Of a DNA stretch of 20,222 bases, positions 13,944 through 20,222 are shown piece after piece. The DNA is from Bacteroidales bacterium (GTDB lineage: Bacteria; Bacteroidota; Bacteroidia; Bacteroidales; Bacteroidaceae), in contig SFPC01000030.1 of the NCBI GenBank assembly GCA_004552195.1, positions 1-20,222 of the forward strand, read 5' to 3'. The notes under the pieces are model-generated. The model worked only from the letters and a program-made list of their open reading frames with translations, made no database searches and was not told the DNA's origin. A program made the position numbers and the translations under genes. The stretch's first letter is position 1; each line of letters begins with the position of its first letter.

Positions 13944-16900
13944 ATGCTTCTTTCCGAATTACTCACGTCTTATGCCAATCATCCTCAGGTTGCAGCCCTC
14001 TGTAAGTTGACTTCCGAGGCTGACACCCACACTATTTACATGGAGGGCCTGCAAGCTTCAGCCCCGGCGGTGGTTTTTGCTTCCTGGGCCTTGCGCCTGG
14101 GCCGACAGGGCAGGACCTGTCTGATTGTGTTGGAGGATGAAGAAACGGCCGGCTATTTTTATCACGATCTCACCCGGATGTTGCCCGACGACCGGGTGCT
14201 TTTCTTTCCCTCGGCCTACCGTAGGGCCGTGAAATACGCCCAGCGTGATGCCGCCAACGAGATACTGCGCACCGAAGTGCTGGGTCGCCTTTCAGCCCGG
14301 TGCGAGGGTGGAGAGGCCGCCGCCGATGGCGCGTTGTTCGTGGTGACTTGTCCGGCTGCCTTGGCCCGCCGCGTGGCTCCCTGCAAGGCTTTTTCCGACA
14401 GCAGCATCAGTCTGGCCGAGGGCGAAAGCCATGATCTCACCGACCTCTCCAAACGTTTGCTCGAATTGGGCTTTCACCGTAAGGACTACGTCTACGAGCC
14501 CGGTGAGTTCGCCTTGCGCGGTTCCATCCTCGACGTGTTTTCCTACGCCTCCGAATACCCCTTCCGCATTGACTTCTTTGGCGACGAAATAGACTCCATC
14601 CGTCTGTTTGAGGTCCAGACCCAGCTTTCGCGCGAGCGGAAAAAGGAGGCCCGCATCGTGCCCGACACCGAAGAGGCCCGCGCCGAAGGCGGCCAGGTGC
14701 CTTTCACGGACTATCTGCCCGCCGACACCGTGGTGGCATCGCCCAATCTGACCTTCGTGGCCGACGCCATCGACCGCATCTACACCGAAGGCTTTGTCAG
14801 GCAGGCCGAGTTGGCCGGTGAGGCGCAGAGCGAGATGGAGGAAGCTGCCCGGCGGGCGGAGCTCAACCGCGAGTTGCAACTCATCACCGCCGCCTCGTTT
14901 CTCCGGGGGGTGGCCGGCAAGCAGCGGGTGGCCTTTGGACCGGCGCGGCCCGACAACGCCGATGCCGTGGTCCACTTTTCCGTTTCGCCCCAGCCGTTAT
15001 ACCATAAAAACTTCACCCTGCTCGAAACCGACTTGGCACAGTTCAAGGTCGACGGCTACGCCTTATATATATTGGCCGACAGTCCGAAGCAAACTGAACG
15101 CTTGCAGCACATTTTTGAGGAGACCGGGCAGGGCACGACCTTCCAGCCCGTGGAGCGCACCCTGCATGAGGGATTTGTAGACCACACCTTGCGGCAATGC
15201 TGGCTGACAGATCACCAAATCTTCGACCGTTTCCACAAATACAATCTCAAAACCGACCACGCACGCGACGCCAAGATGGCACTGACCCTCAAGGAACTCA
15301 TGCAGTTCGAGCCCGGCGACTTCGTGGTCCATATCGATCACGGCGTGGGCCGTTTTGCGGGATTGGTGAGAATGCCGGCGGCCGACGGAGAGCTGCAAGA
15401 GATGATCAAACTCACGTACAAGAACGACGATGCCGTCTACGTGTCCATCCATTCGCTCCACAAAGTGTCGAAATACAAGGGCCGTGAAGGCGAACCGCCG
15501 CGCATGAGCACCCTGGGCACGGGGGCATGGGAGAAACTCAAGGAGCGTACCAAGAAGAAGATAAAGGACATCGCCCGCGACCTCATCCGTCTCTACTCCC
15601 TCCGCAAGGAGGAGAAAGGCTTTGCCTTCAGTGCCGACTCGTTCATGCAGCACGAGTTGGAAGCCGGCTTTGCCTACGAAGACACGCCCGACCAGCTGCG
15701 CGTGACGCAGGAGGTGAAGGCCGACATGGAGAGCTCCCGCCCCATGGACCGCTTGGTGTGTGGCGATGTGGGCTTTGGCAAAACGGAAATCGCCGTCAGG
15801 GCAGCCATGAAAGCCGCTGCCGACAACAAACAGGTGGCTGTGCTCGTGCCAACCACCGTGCTCGCCCTGCAACACTATAAGACTTTCGCTTCGCGCCTGA
15901 AGGATTTTCCCGTCAGGGTAGACTATCTGAGCCGGGCGCGCACTGCGGCACAGACCAAAGCCGTGTTGAAAGATTTGGCCGAAGGGCAAATCAACATCCT
16001 GGTGGGTACGCACAAACTGATAGGGAAGAATGTAAAATGGCACGACCTGGGGCTGCTCATCATCGACGAAGAGCAGAAGTTCGGCGTGGCCGTGAAGGAG
16101 AAACTCCGCCAGCTGAAAGTCAATGTCGACACCCTCACGATGTCGGCTACGCCCATCCCGCGCACCCTGCAGTTTTCGCTCATGGGCGCCCGCGACTTCA
16201 GCGTCATCCAAACCCCGCCGCCCAACCGGCGCCCCATACAGACGGAAATTCATACCTTCAGCCATGAAGTGATTGCCGAGGCGGTGAATTTTGAAATGAG
16301 TCGCAACGGACAGGTGTACATCGTGACCAACCGCGTGGCGGCCTTGGCCAACCTGGCTGCCTTGTTGAAAAAATATGTGCCCGATGCCCGCGTAGCAACG
16401 GGCCATGGCCAAATGCCGCCCGACGAGTTGGAGAAAGTCATCATGGGCTTTGTCAATTACGACTACGATGTGCTCATTTCCACCACCATAGTGGAAAACG
16501 GCATCGACATTCCCAATGCCAACACCATCATTATCGATGCCGCACACTGCTTTGGCTTGTCCGACCTCCACCAGATGCGCGGCCGCGTGGGACGCGGACC
16601 GCGCAAAGCCTTCTGCTATTTGCTCGCGCCGCCGCTTGCCCTCCTGCCCGACGAGGCACGGCGCAGGCTGCAAGCCATTGAAAACTTCTCCGACCTCGGT
16701 TCCGGCATCCACATCGCCATGCAGGACCTCGACATTCGCGGAGCGGGCAACTTGCTCGGCGCAGAGCAGAGCGGCTTCGTGGCCGATTTGGGTTACGAAA
16801 CGTATCAGAAAATTCTGGCGGAGGCAGTGGCCGAACTGAAGAACGATGAGTTTGCCGAACTCTACGCCGAGGAAATCAAACAGGCCGGCACGCTCAGTGG

Positions 16901-17366
16901 AGAGTTCTTTGTGGACGACTGCACGGTGGAGTGCGACCTCCATGCTTACTTCCCCGAAACCTATGTGCCGGGAGCCACGGAGCGCATGATGCTCTATCGC
17001 GAGCTTGACGGTCTTTCGGGCGAAGAGCAGATAGAGGGCTTCCGCCGACGCATGGAGGACCGCTTCGGACCCCTCCCGCCCGAGGGTGAAGAGCTGTTGC
17101 GCATTGTGCCACTGCGGGCCTTGGGGCGTAAAGTGGGGGCAGAGCGTCTGTCACTCAAGAACCGCCGGATGATACTCTACTTTGTCAGCAATCCGGACAG
17201 CGCTTTCTATCGCAGTCTTACCTTTGACAATCTGCTGAAGTTCGCCACCAATCACTATCATCGCTGCAAATTGGACGAACCCAACGGACACCGCCGCATG
17301 ACGGTGGCCGACGTGCCGAGCGTGGAGTGTGCGCTGACCACACTCCGCAACATGATTAACGGATAG
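13944..17366 (+). CDS. mfd: Transcription-repair coupling factor Mfd
   Basis: Mfd recognises RNA polymerase stalled at DNA damage, pushes it off with an ATP-driven translocase and recruits UvrA. The 1140-residue length is close to E. coli (1148). The N-terminal UvrB-like part (about 1-330) includes DYVYEPGEFALRGSILDVF and YPFRIDFFGDEIDSIR. The RNA-polymerase-interacting CarD/Tudor domain is near 450-520 (FEPGDFVVHIDHGVGRFAGL). The helicase motor follows: Walker A GDVGFGKT (608-614), DEEQ (709-711 region), MSATPIPRT (733-741), TTIVENGIDIPNAN (847-860) and QMRGRVGR (877-884). GAGNLLGAEQSG (933-944) is the translocation-motif area, and a TRCF C-terminal domain ends the protein. All key residues look intact. 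It is monocistronic: terminator upstream, palindromic element 73 bases downstream. Confidence 0.98.
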   Translation: MLLSELLTSYANHPQVAALCKLTSEADTHTIYMEGLQASAPAVVFASWALRLGRQGRTCLIVLEDEETAGYFYHDLTRMLPDDRVLFFPSAYRRAVKYAQRDAANEILRTEVLGRLSARCEGGEAAADGALFVVTCPAALARRVAPCKAFSDSSISLAEGESHDLTDLSKRLLELGFHRKDYVYEPGEFALRGSILDVFSYASEYPFRIDFFGDEIDSIRLFEVQTQLSRERKKEARIVPDTEEARAEGGQVPFTDYLPADTVVASPNLTFVADAIDRIYTEGFVRQAELAGEAQSEMEEAARRAELNRELQLITAASFLRGVAGKQRVAFGPARPDNADAVVHFSVSPQPLYHKNFTLLETDLAQFKVDGYALYILADSPKQTERLQHIFEETGQGTTFQPVERTLHEGFVDHTLRQCWLTDHQIFDRFHKYNLKTDHARDAKMALTLKELMQFEPGDFVVHIDHGVGRFAGLVRMPAADGELQEMIKLTYKNDDAVYVSIHSLHKVSKYKGREGEPPRMSTLGTGAWEKLKERTKKKIKDIARDLIRLYSLRKEEKGFAFSADSFMQHELEAGFAYEDTPDQLRVTQEVKADMESSRPMDRLVCGDVGFGKTEIAVRAAMKAAADNKQVAVLVPTTVLALQHYKTFASRLKDFPVRVDYLSRARTAAQTKAVLKDLAEGQINILVGTHKLIGKNVKWHDLGLLIIDEEQKFGVAVKEKLRQLKVNVDTLTMSATPIPRTLQFSLMGARDFSVIQTPPPNRRPIQTEIHTFSHEVIAEAVNFEMSRNGQVYIVTNRVAALANLAALLKKYVPDARVATGHGQMPPDELEKVIMGFVNYDYDVLISTTIVENGIDIPNANTIIIDAAHCFGLSDLHQMRGRVGRGPRKAFCYLLAPPLALLPDEARRRLQAIENFSDLGSGIHIAMQDLDIRGAGNLLGAEQSGFVADLGYETYQKILAEAVAELKNDEFAELYAEEIKQAGTLSGEFFVDDCTVECDLHAYFPETYVPGATERMMLYRELDGLSGEEQIEGFRRRMEDRFGPLPPEGEELLRIVPLRALGRKVGAERLSLKNRRMILYFVSNPDSAFYRSLTFDNLLKFATNHYHRCKLDEPNGHRRMTVADVPSVECALTTLRNMING

Positions 17367-17997
17367 CCCGTTTCCGGCGCTATGGTTGAGGCTTGTTTCC
17401 TGCTATTCCGCATCCTGTCTCTACAAGTCGTGGAGTCGTAAAAAAAAGTCCTGGACTATTTTTTCCTACTCGTCGAGTTGAGAAAAATAGTCCAGGACTT
17501 TTTTCAGGCGGTTTGCTGACGGTCGAAACGCCTTGCCCGCGGGAGCCTCCGGTCGCGCCTCGCGCGCGTAGATATTATAGGAGTCGATGGGTGCATTCCC
17601 AACCGCACATGTCTGTCGGGCAGCTTGAAAAATCACGTTGGAGGGCAGAACGAGGCGGTTCGGCGAGGTGGATTGTCCGATTTTCCTTACCTTGTGCCCG
17701 CTCTTCCTTTTTTTTGAAATAATGCGTAGCAAATCGTCAGCCGTCGTCGTCTGATAGATACAGCAAAGGAATAAGTTCGGTGCGAAGCCTCCTCCGGTCC
17801 GTTCAGGGCCTTTCAGTGAGGAAAACATACAGCATGCCGATGTCGTCCGACTCGATACCTGTGGATTTTGTCCGCTTGGAAGGTCGGAAGTCGTGCCGTC
17901 TTACCCTCGTTGGCGGGGCCCGCCGCTTCTGTTTCCCAACTTATTTTCCTTTATGCTGATTTCGGAATATCATCCGCTGCCAAGAAAAAACGATCTC
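17367..17997. other. Intergenic region between mfd and the sigma factor gene
   Basis: About 630 bases without a supportable gene. It contains the palindromic element copy B at 17440-17504, which probably ends the mfd transcript. After it, open frames on both strands have irregular composition and no recognisable domain. I could not find a clear TAnnTTTG promoter for the sigma gene; an alternative, self-recognised ECF promoter would not be visible to me. Confidence 0.5.
17440..17504. repeat. Dispersed palindromic element, copy B
   Basis: Arms 17442-17463 and 17483-17504 form a perfect 22-bp inverted repeat with the core AGTCCTGGACTATTTTT and its complement. The 19-base loop (17464-17482) contains CTACTCGTCGAGTTG, close to the loop of copy A. 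The right arm ends in a run of T, and the left begins with a run of A, the layout of a bidirectional terminator. It sits 73 bases past the mfd stop. Confidence 0.8.
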
Positions 17998-18468
17998 ATG
18001 ACCGAAAAAGATTTTGCCCTGCTTGTACGCGAGCATAAAAGCACCATCTATACCGTGTGCCACATGTTTGCCTCCGACCAAGACGAGGTGAACGACCTGT
18101 TTCAGGACACGCTCATCAACCTGTGGCGCGGTTACGACTCATTCAAGGGACAGTCCAAACTGAACTCATGGATTTATCGCGTGGCCCTGAACACGTGCAT
18201 CTCGGCCGACCGAAAGAAACGGCGCAAGCCCACCATCCCGCTCGAAATGGACATCAACTTGTATGAAGACACCGATGCCGACTCACGGCAGATACAGTTG
18301 CTCTACAAACGCATCCACCGCCTGAAACCTTTCGACCGCGCCATCGTGCTACTTTGGCTCGAAAGTTTACCCTACGACGAAATTGGTGCCATTGTGGGCA
18401 TATCGGCCAAAAATGTGTCGGTTAGGCTGGTGCGCATCCGCGAAGAACTGAAAAAAATGAAAGACTGA
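17998..18468 (+). CDS. ECF-type RNA polymerase sigma factor
   Basis: The 156-residue protein directs RNA polymerase to a special set of promoters. Region 2 is at about 10-76 (DEVNDLFQDTLINLWRGYDSFKG, then SWIYRVALNTCISADRKKRRK). Region 4, with the helix-turn-helix, is at about 103-153 (RAIVLLWLESLPYDEIGAIVGISAKNVSVRLVRIREELKK). No region 3 is present, which is the ECF pattern. I chose the ATG at 17998, preceded by an A-rich CAAGAAAAAACG and giving the family-like N-terminus MTEKDFALLV. An in-frame ATG at 17953 would add 15 residues and a GTG at 17893 would add 35. It is followed after 12-18 bases by a membrane protein gene, the usual place for a regulatory partner. The target regulon cannot be inferred. 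Confidence 0.92.
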   Translation: MTEKDFALLVREHKSTIYTVCHMFASDQDEVNDLFQDTLINLWRGYDSFKGQSKLNSWIYRVALNTCISADRKKRRKPTIPLEMDINLYEDTDADSRQIQLLYKRIHRLKPFDRAIVLLWLESLPYDEIGAIVGISAKNVSVRLVRIREELKKMKD

Positions 18469-18480
18469 CTCCTAAAAGTG

Positions 18481-19080
18481 ATGTTTATGGATACGTTAGA
18501 ACAAATGAAAGAACAACTGCGCCTGCTGCAGGACAAACTCGACCGCCAGACCCTTGTGAGCGAACGGATGTTGCGCAGCGTAGTTAGCCATAAAGTGAAT
18601 GCGTTGAACCGTCAGGCGGTACAGATAGCCCTCGTCGGTTTGCTGGGCATGCCTTATTGCATCTGGGCCTTCGGGATGTTGAACCTTTCTGTGCTTTTCC
18701 GGGTCGTGACGGTCGTGTTCCTGGCGCTGGCTGTGGGCTACACTTGGTTTTCTCACCGAGGACTGGGCAGCAGTGCCATAGCCAACGCTTCGCTTCGTCA
18801 GGTAGGGCGTCGCGTGGCACGCATGAAACTCCTCTACGCCCGGTGGCTGCGCTTCAGCTTGCCTTTCTTAGGCGTCTGGCTGTCGTGGTTTACGTTAGAA
18901 ATCTTGCAGCAGATGGAGTACAGCATGGAATATCGCGTGGGCATCCTCTGCGGTGGCGCGGTGGGCGGACTGATTGGCGGCTTCTGCGGATGGCTGTCGT
19001 ACCGGCGCACGCAGCGGTTGGCGCGGGCCATACTCGACGAGATAAAAGGGCTGGATATGATAGAAACTGACCCTGCCTAA
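18481..19080 (+). CDS. Small membrane protein, possible partner of the ECF sigma factor
   Basis: I do not recognise a named family. The roughly 199-residue protein begins with a charged, probably coiled-coil segment (MDTLEQMKEQLRLLQDKLDR, about 3-22). Four hydrophobic helices follow, near 48-67, 69-91, 126-145 and 153-175, the last glycine-rich (GGAVGGLIGGFCG). It ends in a short cytoplasmic tail (RRTQRLARAILDEIKG). A zinc-binding HxxxCxxC anti-sigma motif is absent. Gene order, directly after the sigma gene and before a terminator, suggests a membrane-bound regulator. In Bacteroidetes such sigma–membrane protein pairs recur, so an anti-sigma role is a reasonable inference but not shown. GTG 18478, ATG 18481 and ATG 18487 are all possible starts. 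Confidence 0.75.
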   Translation: MFMDTLEQMKEQLRLLQDKLDRQTLVSERMLRSVVSHKVNALNRQAVQIALVGLLGMPYCIWAFGMLNLSVLFRVVTVVFLALAVGYTWFSHRGLGSSAIANASLRQVGRRVARMKLLYARWLRFSLPFLGVWLSWFTLEILQQMEYSMEYRVGILCGGAVGGLIGGFCGWLSYRRTQRLARAILDEIKGLDMIETDPA

Positions 19081-19093
19081 ACGCGCCGATAAG

Positions 19094-19147
19094 GCGTTTC
19101 TGCCAGTCAAATGCTGCCTCCCGGCTGCCAAAAGGAACGCTTTTTTT
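19094..19147 (+). terminator. Terminator after the sigma factor operon
   Basis: GCGTTTC (19094-19100) pairs with GGAACGC (19134-19140) with one mismatch, followed by seven T (19141-19147). Inner pairing is weak. AACGC also occurs at 19080-19084 on the other side of GCGTT, so a small competing hairpin is possible. Confidence 0.55.
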
Positions 19148-19177
19148 ATGCGAATAACGAAAAAAATGGGCAGAATG

Positions 19178-19209
19178 CTTGGCTGTTTGCAGAATACTCC
19201 CTACTTTTG
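19178..19209 (+). promoter_or_regulatory. Promoter of tRNA-His
   Basis: CTTG (19178-19181), a 20-base spacer and TACTTTTG (19202-19209) fit the Bacteroidetes promoter with one mismatch in the -33 box. The -7 box lies about 32 bases before the mature tRNA, as expected for a short 5' leader. Confidence 0.6.
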
Positions 19210-19241
19210 CATCGCTTTCGGAAAGAAATGCTCTTTGACAT

Positions 19242-19316
19242 GGTGCTTATAGTTCAGTTGGTTAGAGCGTCAGATTGTGGTTCTGAATGTCGTGGGTTCG
19301 AATCCCACTAAGCACC
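19242..19316 (+). tRNA. tRNA-His (anticodon GTG)
   Basis: A full cloverleaf can be drawn. The acceptor stem is GTGCTTA (19243-19249) with TAAGCAC (19309-19315), plus the extra 5' G at 19242 facing C73 at 19316, the hallmark of tRNA-His. A D arm with GTTC / GAGC follows. The anticodon stem is TCAGA / TCTGA with loop TTGTGGT giving anticodon GTG. The T arm is GTGGG-TTCGAAT-CCCAC. The 3' CCA is not encoded. It reads histidine codons. Confidence 0.97.
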
Positions 19317-19329
19317 CTAAAGTTTACTT

Positions 19330-19364
19330 CCCGCAAAATCAAAGTCAATCCTTGGTTTTGCGGG
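19330..19364 (+). terminator. Hairpin after tRNA-His, probable terminator
   Basis: CCCGCAAAAtCAA (from 19330) pairs with TTGgTTTTGCGGG (ending 19364), 9 perfect pairs then a wobble. The T-run afterwards is poor (ATTGTCGTTTC), so termination may be partial and read-through into the nitroreductase gene is possible. Confidence 0.55.
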
Positions 19365-19408
19365 ATTGTCGTTTCAATCACTCAGAGCCCCGCGCTTTGA
19401 GGCTATTT

Positions 19409-19999
19409 ATGGATTTGTCAATGGAAATGCAAGAAAAAAATCCTTCCCTTCCGCAGGGTGGAGCGATAAGCCCGGAAGCCGAAATCGTGATGCACAACCT
19501 GCTCACCCGTCGCAGCGTGCGCAAATATAAAAGTACGCCTGTGCCGCAGGAACTCCTGGACCGCATCATCGAGGCCGGCACCTATGCCGCCTCAGGCAAG
19601 AGCCAGCAGCCTTGGATCATCATCCAGGTGACCGAACCCGCCGTGATGGAACGCCTGCGCCGCGTCAACGCGCAAATCATGGGCGTGGCCGAAGATGCCG
19701 ACCCCTTCTATGGCGCCCCGGTCTACCTCATCGTGCTGGCCGAACGGCAGAACAAGAATCATGTCTACGACGGCACGCTCGTCATGGGCAACATGATGCT
19801 CGCAGCCCATGCTCTGGGGTTAGGAACCTGCTGGATTAACCGCGCCCGCGAGGAGTTCGACATGTCCGAGTGGCAGGAGTGGCTCCGCTCCTTAGGCATC
19901 GAGGGCGACTACGAGGGCATCGGCCATCTCTCCGTGGGCTATGCCGAAGGAGAGCCGCGACCGGCCAAACCGCGCAAGCCTTGTGTATATAAGGTGTAG
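19409..19999 (+). CDS. Nitroreductase family flavoprotein
   Basis: The product is a homodimeric FMN enzyme that reduces nitro or quinone compounds with NAD(P)H. From the ATG at 19409 it is 196 residues. Family signatures are LLTRRSVRKYKSTPVP (31-46, FMN phosphate contacts), AASGKSQQPW (60-69), GTLVMGNMMLAAHALGLGTCW, and the C-terminal GHLSVGYAEGEPRPAKPRK. Family members usually begin only a few residues before LLTRRSVRKY, so the internal ATG at about 19490, giving MHNLLTRR, could be the real start. The region between may instead be leader. An in-frame extension upstream runs through the tRNA and is rejected. The physiological substrate is unknown. No promoter box was seen; it may be read from the tRNA promoter. 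Confidence 0.9.
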   Translation: MDLSMEMQEKNPSLPQGGAISPEAEIVMHNLLTRRSVRKYKSTPVPQELLDRIIEAGTYAASGKSQQPWIIIQVTEPAVMERLRRVNAQIMGVAEDADPFYGAPVYLIVLAERQNKNHVYDGTLVMGNMMLAAHALGLGTCWINRAREEFDMSEWQEWLRSLGIEGDYEGIGHLSVGYAEGEPRPAKPRKPCVYKV

Positions 20000-20011
20000 G
20001 GACGAATTGTC

Positions 20012-20109
20012 AAAAAAGAGGTCCGGGGTTACGAAGTCAAACATTTCTCTCACGAACAATCGCGAACGACTGTTCAATGGGATAGGTTTTTCTTCGTAAC
20101 CCCGGACCT
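20012..20109 (-). terminator. Long stem-loop between the nitroreductase and clpB genes; clpB terminator
   Basis: AGGTCCGGGGTTACGAAG (20019-20036) and its exact reverse complement (20092-20109) form an 18-bp perfect stem. Inside the 55-base loop lies a second hairpin, GAACAATCG (20054-20062) with CGACTGTTC (20067-20075), one mismatch, loop CGAA. On the minus strand the stem is followed by CTTTTTTG, making a strong terminator for the convergent clpB transcript. On the plus strand no T-run follows. Confidence 0.75.
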
Positions 20110-20125
20110 TATTGTCGGGTAGGGC

Positions 20126-20222
20126 TTAGGCGTTGCGGAAACGCAGCTGCTGTCCGTCGGCCTCCACCACGATGGGCTTCTCCTTGTCCACCGTGCCGGC
20201 CAAAAGGGCTTTGCTCAAATCG
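20126..20222 (-). CDS. clpB: C-terminal end of a ClpB-type disaggregase (partial)
   Basis: Only the last 31 codons plus the stop (TAA, 20128-20126) are in the window; the rest lies beyond the right edge. The readable tail is DLSKALLAGTVDKEKPIVVE followed by ADGQQLRFRNA. This resembles the C-terminal strand region of ClpB (…LAG.v.k..PIVV……l.FRN) in Bacteroidetes, the AAA+ chaperone that rescues aggregated proteins with DnaK. The assignment rests on this short tail, so another ClpA/ClpC-type ATPase is possible. Codon phase is consistent and the strong terminator follows it. Confidence 0.6.
   Translation of the reverse strand, partial: DLSKALLAGTVDKEKPIVVEADGQQLRFRNA

Noticed and set aside
15063..16943. 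626-residue minus-strand open frame inside mfd
   Set aside because: Mfd motifs are continuous through the whole region; the reverse frame has no recognisable domain.
17466..17828. 120-residue minus-strand open frame between mfd and the sigma gene
   Set aside because: Low-quality composition, overlaps the palindromic element, no domain, no promoter.
17893..17997. GTG and upstream ATG starts of the sigma factor
   Set aside because: The extra residues (PRWRGPPLLF…) are not sigma-like; the ATG at 17998 gives the usual ECF N-terminus.
18478..19080. Membrane protein as a phage holin
   Set aside because: Four helices and 200 residues, no lysin or phage gene nearby, and direct linkage to a sigma gene make this unlikely.
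19277..19408. N-terminal extension of the nitroreductase frame into tRNA-His
   Set aside because: It overlaps the mature tRNA and its terminator, and family members start much closer to LLTRRSVRKY.

Overview
The window looks like chromosomal core DNA from a Bacteroidota bacterium, most like the Prevotellaceae. The evidence is the fused MurF–alanine racemase, the GSCFA gene next to it, the GLPG-free 'SPYSRYG' type outer-membrane protein, LptC and PpiD of the Bacteroidales type, and promoter -7 boxes of the TAnnTTTG form. I see no phage, integrase, transposase, CRISPR array or rRNA. Genus-level assignment is inference.

Layout: everything from about 360 to 12603 is on the minus strand. It forms three units. 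(1) coaX, an outer-membrane beta-barrel gene, lptC and ppiD (5572 down to 456) link a CoA-biosynthesis kinase with envelope assembly: LPS export and periplasmic folding. (2) A GSCFA-domain gene and murF-alr (9728 down to 6259) supply D-alanine and ligate D-Ala-D-Ala to the peptidoglycan precursor. (3) An aminopeptidase P gene and an exported C1 peptidase gene (12603 down to 9940) form a peptidase pair. From about 12700 the direction switches to plus: a patatin-like lipase, mfd (transcription-coupled repair), an ECF sigma factor with a small four-helix membrane partner, tRNA-His(GTG), and a nitroreductase. The right edge carries the last codons of a probable clpB on the minus strand, convergent with the nitroreductase gene.

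The most unusual content is between the genes. A palindromic element of about 60 bp, with nearly identical arms and a conserved loop, occurs twice (5818-5872 and 17442-17504). A second, longer repeat of about 200 bp, rich in GGTTATGAGG-type words and ending in TATATATA, occurs at 1-160 and, in opposite orientation, at 5996-6203, so it brackets the coaX–ppiD unit. A third structure, a perfect 18-bp inverted repeat enclosing a second hairpin, separates the nitroreductase and clpB genes. Well-formed Rho-independent terminators close most units. I found no clear evidence of a new defence or mobile system; the coding content is ordinary housekeeping and the intergenic repeats are the best candidates for follow-up.
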